From Myxococcales bacterium UBA1660 (lineage in GTDB: Bacteria; Myxococcota_A; Polyangia; Polyangiales; Houyiibacteriaceae), in contig DCLA01000120.1 of the NCBI GenBank assembly GCA_002320815.1, forward strand, positions 3,864 through 67,863: a DNA stretch of 64,000 bases. Reading direction: 5' to 3'. Within the stretch, counting starts at the first letter, position 1. Each line of letters opens with the position of its first letter. The position numbers were made by a program, and so were the translations under genes. Below, piece by piece: positions 49,038 to 57,648 of this stretch. Under the pieces are notes generated by a model. The model did not search any database. It was not told the DNA's origin and saw nothing but the letters and a program-made list of their open reading frames with translations.

Positions 49038-49969
49038 AGGCCGAGCTCTCGTCGGAAGTACCCGACCGTCCGGTCGAGACCCACATCCAACGCGATTCGA
49101 GGCTCGAAGCCCAGAACGGCCCGGGCCCGGTCGATGTCCGGCCGGCGCTGCTTGGGGTCGTCTGCGGGCATCGGCCGGCGCACGACGTTCACTTTCGCCC
49201 CGGTGAGCCGAATGCACTTCTCAGCGAGTTCGAGTACCGTGAACTCACCAGGGTTGCCGAGGTTGATGGGGCCGGTGTGCGTGGGATGCTCCATGAGGGA
49301 CATCAGGCCACCTACCAGATCGTCGACGAAACAGAATGACCGCGTCTGCGAGCCGGTTCCGTAAACCGTCAAGTCCTCACCTCGTAGCGCTTGGACGATG
49401 AAGTTGCTCACGACCCGTCCATCTTCCACAGCCATCCGGGGACCATAGGTGTTAAAAATGCGCGCCACTCTGATCTGAACGCCCGCCTGACGGTGAAAGT
49501 CGAAGCACAGCGTCTCGGCGCATCGCTTGCCTTCATCGTAACAAGCGCGCGGGCCGATGGGATTCACATTGCCCGTATAGGACTCCGGTTGTGGATGAAC
49601 CGTGGGGTCCCCGTACACCTCGCTCGTAGAGGCCTGGAGGAAGCGAGCGCCCGTCCGCTTGGCGAGCCGCAAACCATTGAGAGTGCCTTCCACATTGGTG
49701 ACCACCGTCTTGATGGGATCGCGCTGGTAGTGGATAGGGCTCGCAGGGCAGGCGAGATTGTACAGTCGGTCCGCAGGCGCGAAATAGGCCTGCGTCACGT
49801 CGTGGTCCATCACGTGAAAACGTGGAGAGTGCTCGAGGTGCGCGATGTTCCTTCGGTCTCCCGTCGAGAAATCGTCGACGCACAGGACCTCGTGACCCTG
49901 AGTGAGCAGCCGCTCGCAGAGGTGGGAGCCGAGGAATCCTGCACCCCCTGTGACAACGCATCGGAGCAT
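49034..49969 (-). CDS. uxs: UDP-glucuronate decarboxylase (UDP-xylose synthase)
   Basis: A 311-residue extended SDR that decarboxylates UDP-glucuronate to UDP-xylose. It has CVVTGGAGFLGSHLCERLL, YNLACPASPIHYQRDPIKT, TSEVYGDPTVHPQPESY, NPIGPRACYDEGKRCAETL (catalytic YxxxK) and RIFNTYGPRMAVEDGRVVSN. The CPASPxHYQxxPI and GPRACYDEGKR signatures are diagnostic of UXS. The length is right for the soluble short form. It is co-transcribed with the acyltransferase (GTGA overlap) and linked to Ugd, so xylose, or a pentose made from it, is predicted in the polymer. Start ATG 49969. Confidence 0.95.
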   Translation of the reverse strand: MLRCVVTGGAGFLGSHLCERLLTQGHEVLCVDDFSTGDRRNIAHLEHSPRFHVMDHDVTQAYFAPADRLYNLACPASPIHYQRDPIKTVVTNVEGTLNGLRLAKRTGARFLQASTSEVYGDPTVHPQPESYTGNVNPIGPRACYDEGKRCAETLCFDFHRQAGVQIRVARIFNTYGPRMAVEDGRVVSNFIVQALRGEDLTVYGTGSQTRSFCFVDDLVGGLMSLMEHPTHTGPINLGNPGEFTVLELAEKCIRLTGAKVNVVRRPMPADDPKQRRPDIDRARAVLGFEPRIALDVGLDRTVGYFRRELGL

Positions 49970-50025
49970 GCCCTCTCATACCCGGCGTACACTCGTTTGA
50001 CGAGCGAAACCCGGTCTACACCCGT

Positions 50026-50862
50026 TCACGGAGGGGCGACCAGCGTCACGGTGCCGCGGGAGCCCATCCAGTAGAGCGCGCCTTCCTTCGCGAAGAGATA
50101 GCCCCCTCCAGGCTGAGGAGTGGTCGGGGGCGTCAACGCGTCATCGACCCAGACCGCGCCCTCGGCATCTCCCCACTCGGACGGGGGGTCTCCAATGGCG
50201 ACGTTGCCGGCCGTCACACTCTGTCGTCTCCCCCCGCGGAGAATCAGTTCTCCCGCGTCGAGTGGTATCTCGTAGGGTGCGGGGGCGGAGGCATCGCCTC
50301 CGGCGATGGTGACGTCACCGCCCCGGAGAGATGTCGTTTCGGGGAAGCGCGCTGCGTTCACGGACTGGCCACGGATCAGCATGTCGAACCCCTCACCATC
50401 TCCGGCAAGCGCCGCGCCCTGGTACAGGAACTCGACGTCCCGGTAGTTGGTATTGCCGAAGTAGACGCTGGAGACCTCGCTGAGGTGAAGCAGGGGCCGT
50501 CCGAGGGTGGGGTGGTTCTCGAGTTTTGCCACGGCTCGACCACTGAGCATGAAGGTCGTCTTCCATGACGCATCGAGTTGAAGAACCCGGGTCGGCGAGT
50601 ACACGAACCCCGGCTGCCCCTCTCCGAGCTTCAGGACTCCGAGTTGCGGGTCCTCCCATCGCATCAAGAGCGCGGGAAAATAGTGACCGTTGGTCCGGCC
50701 CAGGACACGGTGCCCTGGCTCGATGACTTCATTCGTTCCCGCATCGTAGGCTTGCGAGAGCGATGCCGCGGCATGCGACTCCTCGTGTCCAGAGGGGGGC
50801 TCGCCGCAGGCCGCCCAAAGCGCAAGCACCCCGACGGCCAGAATACCTTTTGACGTCACCAC
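50026..50862 (-). CDS. Lipoprotein of unknown function
   Basis: A 278-residue protein. The N-terminal signal sequence ends in the lipobox WAAC (Cys at 19), so it is a lipid-anchored envelope protein. GTG at 50862 (or 50859) is the start, with a poor ribosome site. The mature chain is beta-rich without long helices: GTNEVIEPGHRVLGRTNGHY, ALLMRWEDPQLGVLKLG, VAKLENHPTLGRPLLHL, FLYQGAALAGDGEGFDML. No domain is recognised. It lies 56 nt upstream of the UDP-xylose synthase gene on the same strand, and its own promoter is expected at 50863-50953. A role in presenting or binding the polysaccharide is possible but there is no direct evidence. Confidence 0.75.
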   Translation of the reverse strand: MVTSKGILAVGVLALWAACGEPPSGHEESHAAASLSQAYDAGTNEVIEPGHRVLGRTNGHYFPALLMRWEDPQLGVLKLGEGQPGFVYSPTRVLQLDASWKTTFMLSGRAVAKLENHPTLGRPLLHLSEVSSVYFGNTNYRDVEFLYQGAALAGDGEGFDMLIRGQSVNAARFPETTSLRGGDVTIAGGDASAPAPYEIPLDAGELILRGGRRQSVTAGNVAIGDPPSEWGDAEGAVWVDDALTPPTTPQPGGGYLFAKEGALYWMGSRGTVTLVAPP

Positions 50863-50912
50863 CGGAAGGTAGGCTCGCGGGAGGCCCGTGTCTACCTATT
50901 GTGGAATATTGT

Positions 50913-50932
50913 GCTCAGATCGTAGACTGAGC
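50913..50932 (-). terminator. Hairpin after the PP2C gene, possible terminator
   Basis: GCTCAG (50913-50918), an 8-nt loop and CTGAGC (50927-50932), 21 nt past the PP2C stop. A wider stem GTCTAC/GTAGAC (50890-50895 and 50922-50927) can also form. There is no T-run, so termination is uncertain. Downstream DNA includes an A+T-rich stretch that may hold the lipoprotein promoter. Confidence 0.35.
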
Positions 50933-50953
50933 CGCGGTCTCCTGAGCCGGGGG

Positions 50954-51733
50954 TCACCCGATGCCGATGACCTTGGCGAGCACGACCGTGATGTTGTCGG
51001 GGCCGCCGTTCGAGTTCGCTCGTTCGATGAGCTTGCTGGCCGCCGCCTTCATGTCCTTCTGCTCGGCGAGGACGATCTCTTCGATCTCTTGGTCGCTCGC
51101 AGGGCCGCAGAGCCCATCGCTGCACAGCACGTAGATGTCGCCGGGTTGGGGCTTGTCGAGCTGGGTGTCGACCTTGACGGTCTCCTTCATCCCCAGCGCG
51201 CGGACGATCACGTTCTTGTGCGGGAAGTTCGCGATCTCCTCTTCGGAGAGGCGCTTCATCTTGATGTAGTCGTTGAGCAGCGAGTGGTCCTCGGTGAGCT
51301 GCTCCATCTTCCCACCGCGGACGCGGTAGACCCGTGAGTCTCCGACGTGGGCTATGAGCACACCATCGTCCACGACGAGGATCCCGACGGCCGTGGTACC
51401 CATGCCGCGCAACTTGGGGTCGCGCTGGGCAGCTTCGTAGATCCGCAGGTTCGCCAGCTTGATGCTGGTGATCAGCCGGTTTTCCTCGTAGCCCCGGGAC
51501 TTGTCCATCTTGTATGGCCAAGTCGCTTCGGGGTCCGCGGTGGTGGCCTTGAAGAACTCACGCAGGGTGTCGATGGCCATCTGCGAGGCCACCTCTCCCG
51601 AGGCGTGACCCCCCATGCCATCCGCAACCACGTAGAGGTGATCCTCATCGAGGCACGTGTAGTTGTCCTCGTTGTGGGTGCGCTTCATGCCGACGTTGGT
51701 TTCGCCGGTCGCAATCACTCGTGCACGCGCCAT
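50954..51733 (-). CDS. PP2C-family protein phosphatase (Stp/PrpC-like)
   Basis: A 259-residue cytoplasmic Ser/Thr phosphatase. The metal-binding motifs of bacterial PP2C are intact: GMKRTHNEDNYTCLDED, LYVVADGMGGHASGEVAS, GMGTTAVGILVVDDGVLIAHVGDSRVYR read in that order, IYVLCSDGLCG, and SNGGPDNITVVLAKV. There are no membrane helices. In Myxococcota such enzymes usually oppose Hanks-type kinases; a kinase gene lies 4 kb away at 56058-57557 but is not in the same operon. The gene is single, with gaps on both sides, and starts at ATG 51733. Confidence 0.94.
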   Translation of the reverse strand: MARARVIATGETNVGMKRTHNEDNYTCLDEDHLYVVADGMGGHASGEVASQMAIDTLREFFKATTADPEATWPYKMDKSRGYEENRLITSIKLANLRIYEAAQRDPKLRGMGTTAVGILVVDDGVLIAHVGDSRVYRVRGGKMEQLTEDHSLLNDYIKMKRLSEEEIANFPHKNVIVRALGMKETVKVDTQLDKPQPGDIYVLCSDGLCGPASDQEIEEIVLAEQKDMKAAASKLIERANSNGGPDNITVVLAKVIGIG

Positions 51734-51784
51734 CCGCGGGCCGAGCCTACTGAGCCCGTCCCGGGCACGTCAATGAAAAGGTGC

Positions 51785-52723
51785 TCAGTCGCGACAACAC
51801 AGAGCACCCCCGCCGTCCGGCCCGTCCTTCACCACGGTGTCCGCCTCGGTGTTCGGCCCGCCGGACGAGCAGGTCCAGCCGGTACCAGAGATGCTGCAGG
51901 GGTACCCCATCAGCTGGTTCAGTGGGGAGCACGTGGTGCTCTCGGGGGGCACGGAACCCGAGTTGCCGCAGCCGAACACGTTGTTCGACCCGCTCGTGCT
52001 GCAGCGGTCCGAGCCTTGTCCCGACACGCTCGCTGCGAAGAACGTCGGAGCAGCGCCGACGACGGCTGCGCCGCAGTCCTCCCCGAGTGCCTCGACCTCT
52101 TCCGGGGAGTCGCAAACGTGCCATCCGTCTGCGCAGAGATCGTCGATATCGCAACCATCGCCTTCCGGGTTCGCACCATCGTTTCCTGCTCGACGAGCAC
52201 AACTGGGCGACCCGTCGGCGAAAATCCCCGGGACCGACCAGCCCCCGGCGCAGGCGGCGATCGATGGATAGGCCACGGTGTCCACGTACCCCTCGCGAGT
52301 TTCGTCGGCGCAGCCGGGGGCGCAGTCTTCATCGACCTCGCCGTCGCAGTCGTCGTCGACCTCGTTGCATCCGTCGGCGACTCCGGGTTTGACCAAAGGG
52401 TCGCCGTCGTTGCAGTCGTTGTCGCACACGTAGACGCCGTCCATGTCCATGTCGACGTCCCGGACTCCGCACCCGCAGACTCCGGGCTCGACTTTGCCGC
52501 CGTCGGAGGGGCATCCGTCGTCGCAGTCGTTGGTTCCGTCGCCGTCGGTGTCCATTCCGGCGCACTCGCAGGTCGGGTCGGTGCAGGCGTCGATGCCGAA
52601 GTCCCGCTCGGGGACGACCATGTCGACTCCCGTACCGGAGTCGCCGGGGATCGCCGCCGTGTCCACCGCGCACCCGCCGAGCAGCATCGCTGCGATCCAA
52701 CCGCGTCCCATGAAAACCCTCAT
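51785..52723 (-). CDS. Cys/Asp-rich lipoprotein, MopE/thrombospondin type 3-like
   Basis: A 312-residue secreted protein. The ATG at 52723 starts a signal sequence ending in the lipobox LLGGC (Cys at 18). Residues ~40-135 are rich in Cys and Asp with calcium-binding-type repeats (DTDGDGTNDCDDGCPSD, MDMDGVYVCDNDCNDGD, CNEVDDDCDGEVDEDC), the last of the MopE type seen in myxobacterial surface proteins. The C-terminal half has more cysteines but no recognised domain (ADGWHVCDSPEEVEALG, GSDRCSTSGSNNVFGCG). It is probably displayed on the outer membrane and held by calcium and disulfides. The upstream neighbour at 52800 is divergent across 76 bp. Confidence 0.82.
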   Translation of the reverse strand: MRVFMGRGWIAAMLLGGCAVDTAAIPGDSGTGVDMVVPERDFGIDACTDPTCECAGMDTDGDGTNDCDDGCPSDGGKVEPGVCGCGVRDVDMDMDGVYVCDNDCNDGDPLVKPGVADGCNEVDDDCDGEVDEDCAPGCADETREGYVDTVAYPSIAACAGGWSVPGIFADGSPSCARRAGNDGANPEGDGCDIDDLCADGWHVCDSPEEVEALGEDCGAAVVGAAPTFFAASVSGQGSDRCSTSGSNNVFGCGNSGSVPPESTTCSPLNQLMGYPCSISGTGWTCSSGGPNTEADTVVKDGPDGGGALCCRD

Positions 52724-52799
52724 GCCGATGGGGCCGAAGCTATCATCCGACTCCGCTCGTAGCCACCTTTGCACGGGGTCCGTGGTACCCTACGCCTCC

Positions 52800-53345
52800 A
52801 TGCCCCGCGGCGATGACGACGATGATCTGGACCTGCCGCCTCTGCCCCCGTTGGGGGCGGACGAGGTGCTGGGCACCGGGGCCGACGAGCTCCTGATCGA
52901 CATCGCCTCGGGCCAGTCGGAAGACGTAGGGCTCGAGGATGGAACCGCCGCCCTCGACGACCTGGACCCGGCGAGCCTGCTCGACCTCGACGACTCCGAA
53001 CCGTTGGCGCCGGCCGACGCCTCGCTCTCGCCGGGGATCGAATTGGACCTCGCCGACGACCTGGACGCGGCCGGGGCGGAATACGGGTACCGCGACGGCA
53101 ACGAGACGCCGACCGCCGAGGAGTGGGACGACCACGGGATCTCCACCCTGGCCGAGCTGGGTCAGGACGATGGCGGCGAGACCGGTTTGGATGACCTGAC
53201 GGCGGGCCTCCAGGGGGACGATGGTTTGCCCGATCTCCCGGAGCTCGAGGGCGACGAGGGCGAGCCACTGGCCGACGAGCTGGACCTCGGCGGCGTCTTC
53301 GATCTCGAGTTGCCCCGAGCCGACGGGTCCGACGCCGACTCATGA
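52800..53345 (+). CDS. Hyperacidic protein heading an unknown three-gene cassette
   Basis: A 181-residue protein, start ATG 52800, in an open frame that also continues upstream without a ribosome site. Asp and Glu dominate (MPRGDDDDDLDLPPLPPLG; DELDLGGVFDLELPRAD near the end) with Leu at regular spacing, so it looks disordered or amphipathic. No Cys is present. The final bases ATGA overlap the start of the HEAT protein, so the two are translationally coupled. The repeated short motif of acidic residues plus Leu (LDDLDP, LDLADDLD, LDDLTAGL) resembles interaction peptides. No function can be assigned. Confidence 0.7.
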   Translation: MPRGDDDDDLDLPPLPPLGADEVLGTGADELLIDIASGQSEDVGLEDGTAALDDLDPASLLDLDDSEPLAPADASLSPGIELDLADDLDAAGAEYGYRDGNETPTAEEWDDHGISTLAELGQDDGGETGLDDLTAGLQGDDGLPDLPELEGDEGEPLADELDLGGVFDLELPRADGSDADS

Positions 53346-55093
53346 GCGAGCGCTTCGAGCCCCGAGTGGCCCGGCTGCGCCGGGCCTTGCTCGAGGGGTT
53401 GGGCAAGGCGTCGAGCGCGGAGGTCCGCCAGGAGCTCCGCCTCGAGACCGATGCGCCGGACCTCGAGGCCGCGCGCTCGCTCGTGCAGATCGTCAGCGCT
53501 TGCAGCGTCGCGGTGGCCGGCGAGGGGGAGCTCGCCGACGAGGAGCGCGCATCGCGCCCTCCGCCGGGGGCCCCCCCCGAGCCACCGACCTCCGCTGCGG
53601 ACATGTCGATCCTGGGGCGCATGGACGCCGACGAGACGTTCTCGACAGAGGACCTCGACGACGTCGAGACGCTCCTCGGATTCCTTCGAGCCGGATCGCT
53701 CCGCCAGCGGCGGGCTGCCCTGGGACGGCTGGTTGCCATGCACGAAGACCGGGAGCTCGCTGCGCCGGACGCGGACCGCTTGGCGGACATCGCGAGTCAG
53801 GCCGGCGACCATGCCCTCGAACTCGAGCTGGCGGAGGCGCGGGAGAAGCTCGGCGGAGCCGGCGCCCGGGCCGCGCGGCAGGCTCGCGAGCGATGGGCGA
53901 AGCTGGTGACGGAGGTCGAGGAGCAGGTTCGCGCGTACTGGGAAGGCGAGCGAAGCGAGGAACCCCTCGCCACCATGCCCGGCGACGACCGCGCCGAGCT
54001 CTTTCTCCGGGCACGGCAGCTGCCCGAGATGCTGGTCGCTCACGCCGCGGCGGTGTTGGAGGGGGACGCGGGGAGCGGCTCGCAGCGGGAGCTCCTCTCG
54101 TCGATTCGCCACGCCGGCGATCCGCGATTGGTTCCCACGCTCCTGACCCTGCTCCGCCAGGGCGGGCAGGACGTGGCGATGGAAGCTGCCCGCGCCCTTC
54201 GACCCATCGCCGACCCGCGGGTGCGGCCGGTTCTGGCCGAGCAGTACGAGCGGTCTCGCCATGATGGTCCGAAGGCGCTGATCGCCGGGGCACTGGGCGA
54301 GCATGGCGACCCGCGCGGCCGCGAGTACGTCCGGAGTCTCCTCGATCGGGGGGAGACGCCGGTACTGGAGGCGGCTCTGGAGGCCCTGGAGACGTTGGGA
54401 GCGGTGGAGGACACGCCTCGCATCGCCGCGCTCCTCGAGCACGAGGACGAGCGGGTCGTTCACCGCGCGCTCCGCGCCCTCCGGCGGGTCGCGGACGGTC
54501 GAGCGCTCAGTAGCCTCCAGAAGCTGGCGCGGACTCCCCGCGGCGCCCGGCATGGAGCGGAGCTGGACGAAGCCCGGGAGACGATCCTGGCCCGAGTCGA
54601 CCTCCGCGGTGAAGAGGTGGAGCCCGAGCAGACGACGGCTCTGCGTACGGTGGAAGAGACCCGACCGGCGCTCGGCGGCAAGCGCTTCGCGGCGTGGCGC
54701 TCCTACGCCATGGGACATCTCTGGCTGGCTTTCGGGGCCGTGGAGCGAGCGCGCCGCCGTCTGGAGCGCGCCGCGAGTCTGCGCCCGGGATGGGTCTGGC
54801 CCCATCTGGTGATCGGGATCGCGTACGCCCGTCGTCGCCAGCACGCGATCGCGCTGTCGGCTTTCCGACGAGCCATCGAGGTCGACCGGATTCGAGTCGA
54901 GCGGCAGCCCCTGGCCATCCGGGCGGCCGCGCGCTGTTTTCTCCGGCGGGCCGAACAGGTGGCCGGTGATGGGCGCGTCGACGTGGCCCGGGGCCTGGTC
55001 GCGGAGGCCCGGGAGCTCGACCTGCGCCGGGTCGACCGGGCGCTCCGCTTCGAGCTCGAGCGGCGTTGGGATGCGCTCCAGAGGGCAGTATGA
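53342..55093 (+). CDS. HEAT-repeat and TPR-containing protein, function unknown
   Basis: A 583-residue protein with no signal peptide or membrane helix. Residues ~1-100 are a basic helical start and an acidic/Pro linker. HEAT-type repeats run from about 245 to 400 (LLSSIRHAGDPRLVPTLLTL, ALRPIADPRVRPVLAEQY, AALLEHEDERVVHRALRAL). A TPR pair lies at about 455-525 (YAMGHLWLAFGAVERARR, IALSAFRRAIEVDRIRVE). It starts ATG inside the previous stop and ends ATGA into the next gene, so it is the middle of a coupled trio. The repeats point to a scaffold. Antisense frames of similar length exist but lack features of real proteins. Confidence 0.8.
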   Translation: MSERFEPRVARLRRALLEGLGKASSAEVRQELRLETDAPDLEAARSLVQIVSACSVAVAGEGELADEERASRPPPGAPPEPPTSAADMSILGRMDADETFSTEDLDDVETLLGFLRAGSLRQRRAALGRLVAMHEDRELAAPDADRLADIASQAGDHALELELAEAREKLGGAGARAARQARERWAKLVTEVEEQVRAYWEGERSEEPLATMPGDDRAELFLRARQLPEMLVAHAAAVLEGDAGSGSQRELLSSIRHAGDPRLVPTLLTLLRQGGQDVAMEAARALRPIADPRVRPVLAEQYERSRHDGPKALIAGALGEHGDPRGREYVRSLLDRGETPVLEAALEALETLGAVEDTPRIAALLEHEDERVVHRALRALRRVADGRALSSLQKLARTPRGARHGAELDEARETILARVDLRGEEVEPEQTTALRTVEETRPALGGKRFAAWRSYAMGHLWLAFGAVERARRRLERAASLRPGWVWPHLVIGIAYARRRQHAIALSAFRRAIEVDRIRVERQPLAIRAAARCFLRRAEQVAGDGRVDVARGLVAEARELDLRRVDRALRFELERRWDALQRAV

Positions 55094-56325
55094 AGAGTCG
55101 CAACAGCGTTCCCCCGGCGGCTCTCGACTTGGTGGACCTGGCGCGACGGCGGGAGGACCTCTCGCCGGCTCCTCCGGCGCGCTTGGAGCGCGCCACGCTC
55201 GAGCTGAGCCTCGACGGACGACGCGAGCTGGTGGTGGTGACCGCGCGCGACGGCGAGCTGCGAGTCGTCACCGCCGAGGGAGCGACCGAGGGACCCTTCG
55301 TCGAAGCCGCTCTGGCGCTCCTCGCCGGGGTCGGGGGCTCTCCGGCCCGAAGCGAGAGCCCTTCGTCGCCGGGCACCGAGCGGCCTCCGCCGCGACTCCC
55401 GAGCCCGCTGGGCGATGCGTTGGAGGAGCTGCTCATCGCCGTGGTGCGCTCGGGGATCGAGGCGGCTCCTTCCTCCACGGCGGTGCGCGAGGCCCTCGAA
55501 CACGTGTTGCGGGAGGCGCCGCGGCCCACGCCTCCGGGACTGGGTCGCGCCCTCGCTCGCCTACGGCGCGCCCTGGCCGACAACGACGTGGACATGGTCT
55601 CGCGCATCCTCGATGGGGGCGCTCGCCTCGCTCGAGACCTCCGCGAAGAGCTCCCGACGGCCGAAGCCCATCGTCGCATCGCGGCCTGGACGCACCGCTC
55701 CAGTCAGCGCCATCCGAGCACGCAGTCGATCAGCGAAAGGGAGCTGGTCGAGGTCGGCCGCGAGTGGCTTCCGACGGCTGGAACCGGATCGCTTCAGCGC
55801 CGATACTTGGTCTGCACGCAGACCGGCGAGGTGTTTCGGGAGGAGCGCTCCCGGGGCGAAGAGGCCTCGGTCGGTCCGTGCCCGCGGGTGCTGCGGGTGG
55901 GGCTGGCGACCCTCGAGGACGGTCCGGCGCCACGGCGCATCCGTCTGCTCCAGTACGAGGTGTCGCCGGCCCTCGATGCTCGCGTCCACGAGCGGTTGGC
56001 GGAGATGGCGGAGCGCGAGGCGGAGCGAGTGGTCGAGCACTACCGGCAAGTCGTGCGTCAGTACCCGGCGCTGGCGGAACCGGTGGCCATCCTGCGGGCC
56101 GACGGTCGCCTGCGGGAGGAGGGCGACTCGCTCGCGCTGGCGGACGACGGGGGCGCCTTGGTCCCGCTCCACGCACCGGCGGGGATTCCCGAGGTCTTGC
56201 GCGAGCGCTTCATCGACGCTTGCTGGATCGCCGGCCGCTTGACGGAGTCCGACGGGAGCGTGGTCCTCGACCCGTTCTCCGTGGGGAGCGTCGAGGGATC
56301 TTCGTCGCGCGTCGTGCGGCTCTGA
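55090..56325 (+). CDS. Unknown protein, third gene of the coupled cassette
   Basis: A 411-residue soluble protein. ATG at 55090 overlaps the HEAT gene stop. Its N-terminal part has helical, Arg-rich segments (LVDLARRREDLSPAP, LDGRRELVVVTARDGEL); the middle includes REWLPTAGTGSLQRRYLVC and TQTGEVFREERSRGEE; the end has RVVEHYRQVVRQYPALAE and EVLRERFIDACWIAGRL. The RYLVCTQTGEVFREE and SVGPCPRVLRVGLA segments look conserved, like a metal- or substrate-binding element with two Cys, but no family is recognised. Its last ~268 nt overlap the convergent Ser/Thr kinase gene. It belongs with the acidic and HEAT proteins in one operon. Confidence 0.72.
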   Translation: MKSRNSVPPAALDLVDLARRREDLSPAPPARLERATLELSLDGRRELVVVTARDGELRVVTAEGATEGPFVEAALALLAGVGGSPARSESPSSPGTERPPPRLPSPLGDALEELLIAVVRSGIEAAPSSTAVREALEHVLREAPRPTPPGLGRALARLRRALADNDVDMVSRILDGGARLARDLREELPTAEAHRRIAAWTHRSSQRHPSTQSISERELVEVGREWLPTAGTGSLQRRYLVCTQTGEVFREERSRGEEASVGPCPRVLRVGLATLEDGPAPRRIRLLQYEVSPALDARVHERLAEMAEREAERVVEHYRQVVRQYPALAEPVAILRADGRLREEGDSLALADDGGALVPLHAPAGIPEVLRERFIDACWIAGRLTESDGSVVLDPFSVGSVEGSSSRVVRL

Positions 56326-57557
56326 GCCCGCGTGCGTTGGACACTCCATGCGCCGGCGACGACGGCCGCCATGAGGGCGAGGAGAAAAGGCACCAGGGCA
56401 CCGAAGAGCTCGGTCCGACCGAGGAGGGCTCCGGCGGCGTAGGCGCCGAGAGCCGCCATCGTCGCGGTCGCGAGGTGCTCGCCGGCCGCCGGCCAACGGC
56501 GCAGGGACGCCCAGGCCCCGAGACCGGCCACGGCGCCGACCACGGCCGCGACGGGTAGCGAGCCGACGGCGAGCGGACCCGCGGCGCCGGCGCCGACGAG
56601 GGCGGCCCCGCCGACGTAGATGGCTTTGTCGCGCCGCCGCGTGGATCGCTCCTCCTCGTTCGGGGCGAAGCGCGCCCCGAGCTCCCGAGCTCGCGCGCCG
56701 AAGCTCATGGCATCGACGAACCGTGCGCCGGGCTCTCGCGCCATCGCACGCAGCACCAACTCCTCGACCGCGAAGGGCAGATCGGGACGGCACCTACTGG
56801 GGGGCGGTGGCGGGCCGTCCAAGACCCGCGCCAGCGCTTCGGTGGCGTTGCCTCCGGGGTAGGGCGCCTTGCCGGCGAGCGCGTGGTAGAGGACCGCGCC
56901 GGCACCGTAGACGTCGGAGCGCGCATCCGCCGCCGACGCCTTCCGAACCTGCTCGGGAGCCATGTAGAGAGGAGTTCCGAGGGCGACTCCGGTCTTGGTA
57001 ATCGCCGCGTCGTCCTCGAGACGCGCCACGCCGAAGTCGAGCAACTTCAGGACGATGGAGTCATCCGCGGTCTGACAGAGGAAGACGTTCGAAGGCTTGA
57101 TGTCGCGATGGACCACCCCGGCTGCGTGCGCGACGGCGAGGGCGTCGGCGAGCTGGGCGGCGACTGCGAGGGCCTCCGGGATCGAGAGGGCGCCCGTCCG
57201 CTCGATACGCTGGCCGAGGTCCTCGCCATCCAGGAGCTCGGTGACGAGGACGGGGCGCCCGTCCGGTGCCTCGAGCACGTCGAGGACGTCGACGACGTGC
57301 GGCGAACGGAGCCGGGCCAACGCTCGCGCCTCGCGCCGAAACCGCCGGCGCGCGGTATCGCTCCCGGCGAAGGCGGCGGCCAGCACCTTGATGGCCACCG
57401 GGCGATCCAGGCGAGCGTGGGTCCCCCGGTAGAGGGCACCCATCCCTCCGCGCGCGAGGGGCGCCTCGACGCGATAGGTTCGGTCGAGGACGGCGCCGAC
57501 GAGGGGATCGGCACGAACGATGGCGGGGTGGGCGACGACCACGACCCGAACCTGCAC
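56058..57557 (-). CDS. Hanks-type Ser/Thr protein kinase with C-terminal membrane segments
   Basis: About 499 residues. The kinase domain (about 20-285) has all the motifs: the Gly loop ARGGMGALYRG, VAIKVLA (Lys), VVHRDIKPSNVF (catalytic Asp), KLLDFGVARLED, and the activation loop ALGTPLYMAPEQVRKA. After it come several hydrophobic stretches (AIYVGGAALVGAGAAG, ATATMAALGAYAAGALL, FGALVPFLLALMAAVVAGA), so it is probably membrane-anchored. The frame does not stop before 56058 and so overlaps the end of the convergent unknown gene by about 268 nt; the tail (TTLPSDSVKRPAIQQAS onward) looks like shadow sequence, so the true C-terminus may be shorter because of a sequence error, or this is a real antisense overlap. 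Start: GTG 57557 or 57542; ATG 57650 is possible. Confidence 0.75.
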   Translation of the reverse strand: MQVRVVVVAHPAIVRADPLVGAVLDRTYRVEAPLARGGMGALYRGTHARLDRPVAIKVLAAAFAGSDTARRRFRREARALARLRSPHVVDVLDVLEAPDGRPVLVTELLDGEDLGQRIERTGALSIPEALAVAAQLADALAVAHAAGVVHRDIKPSNVFLCQTADDSIVLKLLDFGVARLEDDAAITKTGVALGTPLYMAPEQVRKASAADARSDVYGAGAVLYHALAGKAPYPGGNATEALARVLDGPPPPPSRCRPDLPFAVEELVLRAMAREPGARFVDAMSFGARARELGARFAPNEEERSTRRRDKAIYVGGAALVGAGAAGPLAVGSLPVAAVVGAVAGLGAWASLRRWPAAGEHLATATMAALGAYAAGALLGRTELFGALVPFLLALMAAVVAGAWSVQRTRAQSRTTRDEDPSTLPTENGSRTTLPSDSVKRPAIQQASMKRSRKTSGIPAGAWSGTKAPPSSASASESPSSRRRPSARRMATGSASAGY

Positions 57558-57648
57558 CCAACGCCCCGATGACGGAAGAAAGTGACGAGGTCCGGGGCGG
57601 TCGTGCGGCTTCCTTGCGCCGAGGTAGCGGGGCGGGGAGAGTCCTCGC

